Positions 35,579 to 47,392 of a stretch of 64,000 nucleotides of DNA are shown here, piece by piece. This DNA is from Dioscorea cayenensis subsp. rotundata (taxonomy: Eukaryota; Streptophyta; Magnoliopsida; Dioscoreales; Dioscoreaceae). A program made the position numbers and the translations under genes. Under the pieces are notes generated by a model. It saw nothing but the letters and a program-made list of their open reading frames with translations. It had not been told where the DNA came from and made no database searches. Every line of letters begins with the position of its first letter. Position 1 is the first letter of the stretch. The stretch lies in NCBI RefSeq assembly GCF_009730915.1, contig NC_052475.1:23001016-23065015 (forward strand). The letters are read 5' to 3'.

Positions 35579-36420
35579 ATGGCATCAACTTCCTCTGCTC
35601 CACATTTTTTAGCTCCAGTCGATATCAAACTAAACGGTTCTAATTACCGAGAATGGTTTACCACTGTTCGTATCGTTTTACTTGGTATGGATCTTCTTGG
35701 CCATGTTGATGGTACCTCTTCCCAACCCTCCACTCCTGATACATCATGGACTCTTGCTGATCGTCGTACCATGACCATTATTTGTCAGTCTTGTGAGATC
35801 GATGTCCGTATGGAAATTGGACATCTTCCCACTGCTCATGCAATGTGGAAACACTTAGCTCATATGTTTGAGCATTCCAGCTCTGCTCGTCAGTATGCCA
35901 TTTTACAGGATCTTACTCACATTCAGCAGCGTGAGCGTTCCGTTAGAGAATATGTCACTGACTTACGGTCTTTATGGCGTCAGATTGATTCATTGGAGAC
36001 GTCCACATGCCTCACATGCACATGTTGCAAAACTCGCACTCAGTCTCGCCAAATACAGCGCACCTTCGAATTTCTGATGCGTCTTCGTCCTGATTTTGAA
36101 GCTGTTCGCAGCCAACTGCTCAATCGAGATCCTCTTCCATCCTTTGACGATGTCATTCGCAGTGTTATTGCTGAAGAAACTCGTCTCAGCACATTATCTC
36201 CACGGCTTTTTTCCTCCGAGACACGCTCTTGCTTTGTGACCTCTCCATCGCTCCACTCGAGCACACTCCGCTCCTTCCGGGTCACCGACTTCGCTTCATC
36301 GAACTCTTCTCGGTCTTCGCTATCCGTCATTATTGCAGCGTCCCCGGTCATATGAAGAATCAATGTTTGAAGCTTTCGAAAGAACGACAACAACAACGAT
36401 CATCACAACCTCGTCCGTGC
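35579..36420 (+). pseudogene. copia B gag, frameshifted near its zinc knuckle
   Basis: A frame from ATG 35579 (MASTSSAPHFLAPVDIKLNG) is a plant copia gag of the UBN2/retrotran_gag type, with YREWFTTVRIVLLGMDLLGH, ARQYAILQDLTHIQQRERSV and YVTDLRSLWRQIDSL. It ends at 36355. The zinc knuckle continues in another frame as RHYCSVPGHMKNQC, whose first Cys position is now Arg (CGT, one change from TGT). So gag is truncated and its CCHC motif damaged. Confidence 0.9.
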
Positions 36421-36559
36421 CTCGATCTCCCGCTTCCTCCCTCTTTCGCTGCCATCTCGGGCTCTCGGATTCTCCCGCTCTGTTGATCTTCTTTCTCGGG
36501 TTGCTCACTTTCATCGAAACGAGTTCATGCCATGCGGCAGCCTCTGCCTCCAGTGTTTC

Positions 36560-37912
36560 CTCTGCTATGTCTCATTGCCTCGGTATGTTTTTCCTCTTCC
36601 CGGATTTTTAGATTCGCGTGCCACTCATCATATGATCTGCCGATACTCTACCCTAGTCTCAATTACTAAACCTCCTACCTTTTTCCGATTGTTCGTGACT
36701 GGCGATGGGAGTCTTCATCCTGTCACTCAGTGTGGTCGTCTTCAGTCCACTTCCTTTAACATTCCTAACGTTCATTATGTCCACGGCCTAGCTCTTAACC
36801 TTCTTTTACATTAGTCGACTCACCGATCATGGTCTCCACAGATTACCTTTTTCTTCCTCTACTTGTACCAGTGCAGGGACCATCTTACGAGCCGGAGGAT
36901 TGGGATCGAGCGTAGAGTTGGCGGCCTCTATCACTTAGATTCTCTTCATCTTCCCACTCCTCCATCTTCGGATATTGTCGCCTCTGTATGTTCTCTTGAT
37001 CGTTGGCATAGTCGCCTTGGTCATTTGTCTAGTTCTCGCCTGAAACTCCTGGCCAGTTCAGGTAATCTTGGTTCTGTTTCCTTTCTTCCCTCACATCCAT
37101 GTCTGGGTTGTAAACTTGCTAAACCTACTGCTCTTCCTTTCTCTTTACGAGAATCTATCTCTGAATCTACCTTTGATTTAGTTCATTCTGATGTTTGGGG
37201 TCCTGCACCATTCTCCTCTCTTGGTGGTTTCTTCTATTACATATCTTTTATTGATGATTTCTCGCGTTATACTTGGCTTTATTTAATGCGTTCCCGATCT
37301 GAGGTTTTTGCCATTTACTCTCAATTTACGCAAATGGTATATACTCAATTTGGTAAACGCATTAAGATTTTTCGCTCTGATGGGGCACGCGAGTATCTCT
37401 CTACAGCCTTTCGCACATTACTTTCCACTCATGGCACTCTTCCGCAGCAATCCTGTCCTTATACACCTGCTCAAAATGGTGTCGCTGAGCGCAAACATCG
37501 TCATATCTTAGACACTACACGTGCACTTCTTTTTGCCTCTTCTGTCCCTCAATCTTTCTGGGCTGAAGCCATTCTTACATCCGTCTATCTAATCAATCGC
37601 ACTCCCACTTCCGCTCTATCTGGTATCACACCTTATGAGCGTTTGTACTCCATTCCTCCTTCCTATGGTCATCTTCGCACGTTCGGTTGCACTTGTTTTG
37701 TTCTTTTACCCGCTGTCGAGAGACACAAACTCTCTCCCCGTTCTACCATGTGCATTTTTCTTGGATATAGCTCTGAACATAAGGGCTATCGTTGTTATGA
37801 TCCCCATTCTCACCGTCTTCGTATTTCCCGTAATGTCACTTTTCTTGAAGATACTCCTTACTTCTCTTCATCCTTTCCAAATCTTTCCTTTCTTGATCTT
37901 CTCCCTCACTGA
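36560..37912 (+). pseudogene. copia B protease and integrase region
   Basis: Protease: FLDSRATHHMICRYSTLVSI (from about 36600). The canonical catalytic DSGA is DSRA here, so protease is likely inactive. The following frame has a stop near 36812. Integrase reading resumes at about 36863 and is open to 37912: WHSRLGHLSSSRLKLL, the zinc-binding C-x2-C side (CLGCKLAKPTALPF), then the catalytic D's in HSDVWGP and FRSDGAREY and the E in QNGVAERKHRH. The core domain is therefore well preserved, unlike protease. Confidence 0.9.
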
Positions 37913-38048
37913 CCCTCTCTTCTCCCCTCCATAGTTTTTCCCGAGTTCCACCACCTACGCTAATTCATGCCTTTTTCCAGACGTCTCCATAGATACTTCC
38001 TATGTTCCTCTTTCTTCTTCTTCTGGGTGCATTGATCATTCTAGTGAT

Positions 38049-39160
38049 TTGTCTCCTCTCTCCGCCGACCCATCCTCTCCTGAAGATGCTCCTGTTGTCC
38101 TTCGTCGTTATCCAGACCGTCCTCGCCGCCCTCCTGCTCGGTACGCCCTTTCTCTCTCATCTACCTACTCCCCTGATTTCCAAGCCTTTCTTGCTACTAT
38201 TCACTCGCATTCCGAGCCACAGTCTTATCGTGAAGCGGTAAAACATCCCAAGTGGCAACAGGCTATGTCAGAGGAACTTGATTCTCTTCAGCGCATGCAT
38301 ACATGGGATCTTGTTCCTCTTCCATCTGGTGTTACTCCTATCAGTTGTCGGTGGGTCTATCGGGTCAAGACCAGGGCCAATGGTAGTATTGAGCGCCATA
38401 AAAGCACGCCTTGTTGCTCGTGGTTTTACTCGGGAGTATGGCGTTGATTATGAGGAGACCTTTTGCTCCTCGTGGCCAAGTTGACTCACTCGTTCGTCTT
38501 CTTTTCGCTATTTCGCTTGCTGCCACTCGGCCACTTCATCGCTTAGATGTGACCAATGCCTTCTTACATGGAAATCTTTCTGAGGATGTTTATATGACTC
38601 CTCCTGCTGGTTTCTCTCATCCTTCTCAGCATGTCTGTCATCTTCGCCGAGCTATCTATGGGCTCAAACAGGCTCCTCGTGCCTGGTTTGAGCGATTTCG
38701 CAATGTGGTTCTCACTCTTGGTTTCACAGAGAGCTCTCATGATTATGCCCTCTTCACTCGGCAGACTACTCGTGGCATCACTATTCTTCTTCTTTATGTT
38801 GACGATATGGTTATCACTGGTGATGATGTTGATACTGTTCTTTCATTGAAACAACAGTTACACACCGAGTTTCAGATGAAAGATCTTGGCCCTCTTCGTT
38901 ATTTTTTAGGTCTTGAGGTTGCTTATTCTCGTCGAGGTTACTTGGTGTCTCAACAGAAGTACATATCCGATATTATTCGACGAGCTGATATCACGGATTT
39001 CCGAACAGCCTCTACTCCTATTGAAAGTGCGATCACCGACTTTCTTCTTCGGATGGTGAGCCTGCACCGATCCTACTCGCCATCGTGCACTTGTTGGTGC
39101 TCTTGTCTATCCGACCATTACTCGGCCCTCGATATTGCATATCGTCATTCGTGTTCTTAG
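38049..39160 (+). pseudogene. copia B reverse transcriptase, frameshifted
   Basis: The start reads SYREAVKHPKWQQAMSEELD in one frame (38049-38447). It passes by a frameshift near 38400 through KARLVARGFTREYGVDYEET, and again into RLDVTNAFLHGNLSEDVYM, IYGLKQAPRAWFERF, the catalytic LLLYVDDMVITGDD, and FQMKDLGPLRYFLGLEVAYS (38411-39160). All core blocks are present, so two frame changes, not sequence decay, destroy the gene. Confidence 0.92.
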
Positions 39161-39234
39161 TCGGGCTTTGTAAGTGCTCCTCGCCTCCACTCATTCACCG
39201 CCCTCTTCACGAGTTCTTCGTTATCTTCGTGGTA

Positions 39235-39720
39235 CTATATCTCGCTCCTTACTTTTCTCCCGCCACATCTTCTCTTGAGTTGCGCGCCTATTGTGATCTC
39301 GATAGGGCGTGTGATGCCTCCGATCGACGTTCTACTCACGGTTTTCGCATTTTTCTTGGAGATTCCCTTATCTCTTGGAAAAGCAAGAAACAATCTACTG
39401 TTGCTCTTGCTATTGCTGAGGCTGAGTATGGTGCTATGTCCTCTCATCGCCAAGGAGGTTCTTTGGTTGCGACAGATTTTGATGGACTTTGGTGTTTCTA
39501 TTTCTGCTCCTACTCCTATACACTGTGATAACCAGAGTGCTATTAAAATCGCTGCCAACCCTGTATTTCATGAACGTACAAAGCATCTTGAGGTCGCTCT
39601 TCACTTTGTTCGTCATCATTATCTTGCTGGCAGTATTCTTCTTCCTTATGTTGCCTCTACGCGAGCACTGGCGATCTTTTTACTAAGGCACATCATCTGC
39701 TCTCGGTTTCGGTTTTCTAG
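39235..39720 (+). pseudogene. copia B RNase H region
   Basis: RAYCDLDRACDASDRRSTHG, then LISWKSKKQSTVALAIAEAE and YGAMS in one frame. The conserved HCDNQSAIKIAANPVFHERT and KHLEVALHFVRHH are in another frame. The frame change near 39450 is again consistent with a small indel. Confidence 0.88.
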
Positions 39721-39764
39721 TTGACAAACTCTCGGTTTATGACCCACCGTGAGTTTGAGGGGTG

Positions 39765-39924
39765 TGTTAGAGTAATAGTATTACTTTATATTTATACTCT
39801 GTATACTTATACGTACATACTATTAAGTATACATGCTCCTGTATACATCATTCTTGTATTTATATGGGTTAGTTTCAGTCTAATGAACACACAATTCATT
39901 CCTTCTCTTATATTTTGTCTATCA
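39765..39924 (+). repeat. 3' LTR of copia B
   Basis: 160 bp, matching 34616-34772 except about one substitution and 3 bp of insertions near its 5' end. Followed by the AACAT target-site duplication. Confidence 0.93.
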
Positions 39925-39929
39925 AACAT

Positions 39930-42380
39930 AAATGTGTTAGTTTAGTTTTGAATTAGATATGCCATTGAGTCATTGACATTGTAATGAGCTTGGTTCATTG
40001 AATCCCTTCGAAGGTTGGTCATTGATATTGTTAGTTTAGTTCATTGAATTCAATCAATTAATTAGGCTTAAATTGAATAATGCACAACCCTTGTTTGGAG
40101 GGAGAAGTATATAAAAAAACTATATATATATAAACAATTTAAAACATGATGATAAAAAGCATAATGGGATAAATTGTTTTTTTTTATAAGAATTAAAAAA
40201 TATATATATGTTCAACTACTAGCCAGAGTTCTTGCAAAATATAATGAATGCACGTTGGTTTAGAATTCATAGTACAGTAAGATAGATGGTGAGGAGTTAG
40301 TGAAAGATTTTGGTGAGAAAGACACCGGAGAGAGTGATGGAGATCTTGTACTTGTGATTCATATTAAATTAAGTTTCTATAGTACAAAGAAAAAGAGAGT
40401 TGGCTTGTGAACTGTTTGTGGTTGCACTTCCACTCTGCATGTATGGAGAGAAATGGTATCAGAAAACATGCTTAAGTGGGGGTTGGTGGTCCACTGCTCT
40501 TACAACTCATAAAGTCCTCTGCATTATTTTTATTTTTATTTTTTTGTTGTTGTCAAAGTCCTCACTGATATATATACATATATATGTATTTTGTGATATG
40601 GTGATATGGTGATAAATAAGGATGAGAGTCAAAGGTTCCTTTCATTACTCACTGAGATATTGTTATAGGATATGCAGGGCTGTGAAGTGTACACATCCAT
40701 GCTCTCATGACTCAATTAATATTTTCTTATTGGATGTGTTACGGCATGGAATGTGCATATTCTTATAAACAAGTGCTTTACCAATTCATATGTGCTTCAT
40801 GTTCAATGTTTCTTTGTACATTGAGAAGTTCACTAGTTGATATATATATATATATATATTATAATACAACAAAAGCAGTTAAAGAAGAATTAATTCAACA
40901 TCATTTTGAGTTTTTTTTAAACTCTTTCAATTACTTAGTCAAATTGCATCGTACTTGCTTGCTATATATAGAATGGATTAGTGCGATTGTCTCCTCAAAG
41001 TTTTGATTATTGAAGAATTTCAAATTTTGTGATTTAGTAGTACTCAAAAAGATATCCACTAAGTTGATATATTAGCAATTTAATTTCTATGATGCATGAA
41101 TTCGAATATTTAAAACTTATAAAAATAAAATAACTTGATGAAAAAAAGTTTTGTTTTCATTGAAAAACAAATAAATATCCAAATCGGAACCAAAAACCTT
41201 CTTTTATCATTGTCTTTTGTAATTTTCTACTTTACCATTATCTATGACCTTTTTGTGACCAAATGAACAAACTATATTTAGAGCATACATATGCGTGGAG
41301 TTAATGTCTTATACATCTGTATCATCATTTTATGTAAACTAAAAAAAATTCAAGTCTATCTCCTTGGCAAGAGAGGAACATTTTATACAGGGACCAATAC
41401 CAATAAACAACAAGGCCATTGGCCCATTATCTCCTATCACTTCCATCTAACTAATACAATAAATTAACTGTTATATGTACATATAAATAAATATAGAAAA
41501 AAAAAACTTTAGTAGCTAGGGTTTAGGGGACTTCTTAGAGACAAAAAGGAGAAACCCCAGAAAAGAGAAGAAGGCAAAATGGGGGCCACTAATGTGTGGA
41601 CTAGACAATGGCCACATCATACTGACCCACCAGGATTCCTCACTTGGGTGGTCACTACTTGGTTATGTCTCCTATACAAGACAAGCCTTAAAGACCCCTC
41701 TCACAACTCACAACTCACAACTCACCAAAGTGATGCTTTGAAACCCAAATTTATTACAAGACATCAAAGCGGCCTTGTTCTTAGGGTTTAGGTCACCCAC
41801 TCGTGTGCACGATCTATCTTCACTCCATTCCCACTTCTTTTTGTGTGTGTTTTTGTGACCATGTGGCTCTTCACACGTGTTGTTAGACTTTTGAGCATGG
41901 GGAATGGTCTTAAAGATATCAACTAATGGTTTCAACTTTAGATAATATTAAGTCTAGAAAGTTTCAGAGATTCTTTGGTTTGGAGGCAGAGTCATGGACA
42001 TTAAGTAAAACAAAGGTATGTGAAAATCAGTGCCCTGAAAGTCTGAATGGATGCTGGCTTTCTATGGTGTGCAAAAGGCCTTCTTTAAAGCTCATTGCAA
42101 CAAAGAACCACATGTAATGCATTTCAATATGTCTGGCTTATTAGATTACTCAAGTTTGGAAACTCTTAAGACTCACTTTCATTGTGATCCCATCTATGAT
42201 TTGTTATGGGTAATTCCTAGAGAGAAATTGGTTCAAAATTTCATCTACACAAACACTAAAAGTTGGATAATTCAGTCAATCCATAAAAAAAATGGTGTAA
42301 AAGAACAGAGAAAATGGTTGTGATGAAATGAAAGAATAAGGCACCTTTTTGGCTTGTTCTCAATTGCATGTACTTGTGTA
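39930..42380. other. Intergenic region, no gene recognised
   Basis: AT-rich with (TA)n near 40841-40858. A more balanced segment at 41520-42310 includes a short ACAACTC tandem (41703-41726), but no protein family is recognisable in it. Confidence 0.5.
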
Positions 42381-42381
42381 C

Positions 42382-45300
42382 TCATCTCTCATTATCTTCA
42401 TTGAGGATTTCCGGAGAAAAGCCAAGGCAATGAAATCTTGAGAGCTGGGAGCAACCATGATTTTCAAATTTTACATCATCATCCTCATCATCCTGCAAAG
42501 TGTTCAGTTTAGATGTCAACCTCTTTCCACTCTCAATTGTTTGTGAGACATGGCTATCTTTTGATGGAATATTGTTGCTCATGCTCTCTTTGGTCAATTT
42601 CTAGTACATTCCAACAGTAACTGTGCTCTATTCCTTTGTTCATTCAGAATGTGAAACCTCATTAATGGATCTTGTGTTTCAATTGAAGGAAAAATGAAGG
42701 ATAAGTTAAATAAATAAATCAATCAAATCACACCTTGATTTAATCACAAATGACTTCCATGTTTTGTAAAGTAATAACAACAATCAAATGAAGTGAGATT
42801 GAAGAGGTTTCACCTTTTGTAAAGCATGCTTGGAAGCAGGCTTAAAAAGGTTAAAGTTGAGGAGGAGAAGGGGATGTTCAGGTGGCGTAATCCAGACTCT
42901 GGCATTGCACACAAATGGAGTTTGGGTGGTGGACCAGAAGGAGTCACGGAAACATCAACTGAAAACATCTAATGAAGTTCCTTTAACAAGTGGGAAGGGC
43001 AGAGTCAATATCTTTCATGATAGGCACCATCATTTGAAACATTCAGAGCACCACACCATACATTAAAATCATTAGTGCTCATCTATTTCAACATTTAATG
43101 TTTGTAGCATCCTGTCACTGCTAGGAATGATGCCATAGTCCTCAAAAGTGGTGTTCATGTGAGAAAAGTAATTTCTATTTCTAGTCCCTGTGGAATAATA
43201 TTGGTATTTGGTGTTTCTAATTGAAAACTAGACCATAGTAACTGAGCCCTTTCAACTAGAATTGCTTGACAGTGGGCTTATTGCTATGAAAAAATAATAA
43301 GTCTAAACAAACAATAAACAGAGCTTTTCAATAGTAACAAACCAAGCAGATAAAAGGACCAAAAAAAAGTCATGCTCAAAGGTAGTAAACAAGCTAGAGC
43401 AAACAGAGTGGTGATAAGACTGTAAAATTTGATCCATTAATAGTAAAAATTATGGCAAGAAATAATTCAATGCATAATTTTCTCCATAAAATCAACAAAG
43501 ATCACAAGGCTGAAAGCATGTGATTACAAAAATTTCTTATCTAGACCTGAAGAAATGCCACAAAATTTTACCCCTATAATACGGCTAATATGATTCTTTC
43601 TTGGATTACTGCAGACTCTGACTCCCACATTTTGAATGACTCGGAGGGTACTCGAAGATCGCTTCCCTAAAACTTCCCCGAGTCCCAGATCCTCTGCCTC
43701 TGCACGGTGATCCGGCGCCCGATCGAGTCGGGGAGTAGTCAGCTATCCTTCTCCTCTCGAAAGTGACATCGTGTCTCCATATAGTTGACTTCACGGCTTT
43801 CATATTGCTCCTCTTTTATCTTCCTTTTGCTTTCCTGTTCTCTGTTATTCTCATCTCGGTGAGGATAGCGAGTCTCACTTTCTTCAGGTGTTTGTTGTAT
43901 TTTTCATTTGTACTTTGTTGCTTCCGATTCTTTCATTTTTAATAAATTTATGATTTATCCATTTTATTCACTTCACGCAATCTGGAGCACAAATTAAGTT
44001 GCATGTTCATAAGAACCATAGGGATCTCCAACCTTAGTAGCAAGAGAGAACAAATTTTAACACAGAACAACTCATTTTCAATAGCATGTACTTTTCTTTC
44101 TTCCTTTTCGTTTGTTTTTAATAAAGTGGATAAAACACTACTTTGTTAAGGAAAGAAAGAGACTCCATAGCATGTACTTACAAATAGAATAGAGAACTTC
44201 GTTAGTGGATTGTGAGATGTCAATGCAATTTAAAACAGTTATGACATCAAAACATCAAAATCTATACAAGTAAATTCCAGTCGTCTACATCCTGCCATTA
44301 GCATCTAGATTTCCAGGAGCAACAGATCATCTGAGCCATCATCTAAGAGCAAGTAACAAATCAAAAACATCACCAGGAAATGCATAAATAAATATTCCTG
44401 ACATTAGCTCACCAAACATACTTCACGATTCACAAATTGCTAATTTGCCATATTAATCAACCAATGATATTTATTTCAATTGATACCAAAGAGTGTCATA
44501 TATATGGATGTACATGTAGAACCAACGCATTTATTGTCATAAAAAGAAATGTGAATCGGTGTAACAGCAGTGCAGTCAAATGTAACAGTGAAATCAGTCA
44601 ATAGTTCTGCTTTCAAATGCATCATCAGCTGCCATTATTAGTTCAAAGCTTTTATATTCTAATTGCATAGCTAGAAACTGAAGATGAACATTTGGTACCA
44701 ATACTAATCGGCTAAAGTATAATGAATTTTCATTGAATAAATATATATATATATATTTATTGAGAGAATTGGCAAACGGTATATCAGTTGTATCAAAATA
44801 TAAATTTTGTCCACAAATTTCAGTCATTATTAATGCACATTTTATATGCAAACATAGGATTATCACACAACCCTGTCACTCCAGAAACTCAAAAATCCTA
44901 AATTCCCTTCTGCCATTTTTTTTTTGGGATAATTTTATACATGATACATACCAATATAGATAAAATCCTTCAAACTTTATGCACTCATGCCAAGATTCAC
45001 AAAGAATTAGAAAAACTCCACATTTGCTTTCATTTTCAATCCATTTTATCTACATCACTCAATCAAATACAAAAAAGAGAAAAAAAATTCCTTGGCTCCA
45101 TACAGTATCTCCGCAAAAATTCTTCTACAAAATTTAATTATGAGAGAGCATTGAACCAAAATGATCCGGAATGGATCATGAGCAATTCATGAGGGAAAAA
45201 TTCCAAAAAAAAAAAGGGGGATTTATCAGCCACAAACAATGAAAAATCCAAAAAGAAACTCAAATAAGAGAGGAACAAGCATTGAATCATCCTTCAAATT

Positions 45301-45430
45301 GAAATGAAGAAGCTAGGGTTTACCTGGAATCATCGACACAAATGGTGGAAGGATCGCTTTTGTCCTGTTGCAATGGTGGTTCAACTGGTTCGCTCGCGGT
45401 TTCTCTATTGAAGAAAGTTGATCATCCCAA
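42382..45430 (-). pseudogene. Scattered minus-strand exon-like fragments of an unidentified gene (tentative)
   Basis: Three blocks stand out. At 42382-42490 a clean acceptor TTTGCAG is followed by DDEDDDVKFENHGCSQLSRF, then HCLGFSPEILNEDNER and a stop. At 43606-43900 coding-like sequence runs in two frames: PEESETRYPHRDENNREQES, then after a shift FERRRIADYSPTRSGAG and RGRGSGTRGSFREAIFEY. At about 45319-45430 a leader-like block ends ATG ATT CCA G before the donor GTAAACCC. The middle block faintly recalls the linker region of RIN4/NOI-family proteins, but I cannot confirm this. They may or may not belong to one gene. The middle part is frameshifted, so if real it is probably a pseudogene or affected by sequence errors. 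Confidence 0.25.
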
Positions 45431-45937
45431 GACAACACACTGATGATCAAACGGTTAACAATTTAAATTTTTTTTTTTGGTACACAGGTACACTTTGAAA
45501 ATATTCCCATGTGCCACTAAACTCAACCAATATGTTCTTGTACTCTTCATCAAATAACGTGATTATCTTAAAATAAAGCTATTAAAATTAACAGATATTC
45601 CACCTACAAAGGCCGTGCGGAAAATAAAGTTATAAATAATTAATTTTCTTTTTAAATTATCAAATGTAATAAGTATATTAATTTTAAATTAGTTAAACAT
45701 TATTAGTACATGTGTCTCTTTTAGTTAATGCTTGAAATCTGATTGTTGATGCCATAATACTCTTATATTTAAAGAGTCTTGTTAGTTGTCTGTATTTAAA
45801 ATTTGTCTTTACATTCAATAAAGAATCTCATTCTTGTAATTCTTTAAAAATAAGTTTTTTTTTTTTTGGGAGATTTTGTAAATATACATACAATTATAAT
45901 CTTTCGGAAGTCAAATAAAAATAAAAACACTAACTTA

Positions 45938-46829
45938 GGGGCTGTTTGGTTGTCTGTAAATAAAATTACATGTAAGTGAAATTACAGTGTAAGTGAAAAT
46001 GCTGCATTTCTATTTACATCACTGCTGTTTGGTTTGCTGTAACCGAAAATGCTGCATTACTTTTAATTTGCTTGGTTTGATGTAAATTAGAAGATATGGT
46101 CACCATGTATGTAGAGGGGGTGAGATTACCCCAATATACTGTATTATTATTAATTATTTAATGTATTTTAAAAAAATAATTTAAACTAAAATAATTAATT
46201 TAATTTAATTTAATTTTTAAATTAATTAAATGATTTAATAAAGTATTTATTACATTTAAAAATAATAATCAGAAACTCAAATAACTAAGCCAAATAATAA
46301 TAAGAAACTTAAATAATTAAACACTAACTCTAAATAATTAATTTAACTCTCCCCCATCTACTCTTAACACTAATGTAAATTAATTAATTAATTAACTTAA
46401 TAATAATTTTTATTAAATTAAAAAAATATAAAATTCTTTTAATTTTTATATAAAAATATTGTTTTTAATTAAAAATTAAATACAAATTGGTTTATTTTAA
46501 ATAAAAATAAATAAATTTAATAAAATATAAATAAGTATAAGTTTGATTATATTAACAATCGATTCATACGTAAGTTTTTCATTTTCTTTTTAATACATAA
46601 TTTTGGAGAGTGAAGAATGGTGATTTTTAAATTAATGTTTGTCTTGCGATTTCAACTTACGATGAAAAATTTCATCTGTAAGTTTGAAATCGCAAAGCAA
46701 AAGATGTAAAACTCGAAAACTGCTTATACGTAAAAACCGATTTAATCAAAGAAAACCAAATGACTTTTACATGTAAAACCAGTTACATTACAGCTACTTA
46801 CAGCTAGTTGCAGGTAACCAAACATCCCC
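45938..46829. mobile_element. PIF/Harbinger-like MITE
   Basis: 892 bp, bounded by terminal inverted repeats GGGGCTGTTTGGTT and its near-complement AACCAAACATCCCC (one mismatch), flanked by a TTA target-site duplication (45935-45937 and 46830-46832). The TIR sequence and 3-bp duplication fit Tourist/PIF-Harbinger MITEs. No transposase is encoded. Subterminal repeats (GAAAATGCTGCATT twice; TACATGTAA near both ends) and an AT-rich core are present. Confidence 0.88.
46644..46695. repeat. Hairpin inside the MITE
   Basis: Arms TTGCGATTTCAACTTACGAT and its complement (ending TTTGAAATCGCAA) form a stem of about 24 bp with few mismatches around a short loop. Such stems in MITEs can be sources of small RNAs. 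Confidence 0.75.
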
Positions 46830-46832
46830 TTA

Positions 46833-47392
46833 ATGTCTCACCCCATGCTTTGCATTCTAGAGTAGTTTACGTATATGCTTTGCCAGGCATAATTGTATGG
46901 CAATGTTTATACACTGTTCACCTGAGATTTCTATACTATTATCATACTGTACATACATTGTACATCCGGGTTTCAAAGATCTGTTTAAGTCATTATATTC
47001 ATATAAAAAGGCACTGTATGCCTATTATTCAAAAACCTTCCACAGATTTAATTTGGTCAAGTTGGACTTAAGAGTAACAATGAATAAGAAATTTATTTGC
47101 ACTCAAAGGTCTACAAAGTTTTGGAAAATACGAGAAATTAGAGACTTGTATATTTGTAATAATAAAAAGAAGACCATTTAGTTTGAAAACTAACTTCTTT
47201 TGAAAAATAAAAAAGATAAATTATAGATACAAGCTTCCACAAATCCAAACCAAATCATGATTGTCAGTCTCACTCCAAATTTCCAAAATAAGGCCATAAC
47301 GGAGAAAGAAAGGGCAAGAAAGCAGTATAAATACAAATCCAGGTCTGTACATCACCAAGAGCAAATGGCACCAACAGGTTCATTATGCTTGA
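46833..47392. other. Intergenic, no gene seen
   Basis: AT-rich, no recognisable coding sequence. The right part is the 3' side of the NHL gene. Confidence 0.5.

Larger units (their letters stand above)
34616..39924 (+). mobile_element. Ty1/copia LTR retrotransposon with short, nearly identical LTRs (copia B)
   Basis: A 5,309-bp element with LTRs of 157 bp (34616-34772) and 160 bp (39765-39924), and a perfect target-site duplication AACAT (34611-34615 and 39925-39929). A Met-tRNA type primer-binding site follows the 5' LTR directly, and a purine tract TTGAGGGGTG precedes the 3' LTR. Domain order is gag, protease, integrase, reverse transcriptase, RNase H. The LTRs differ only by about one substitution and 3 bp of indels, implying a recent insertion. 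Even so, the coding regions hold several frameshifts and lost catalytic or structural residues, so it probably moved in trans or acquired indels (real or from sequencing) afterwards. Confidence 0.95.
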
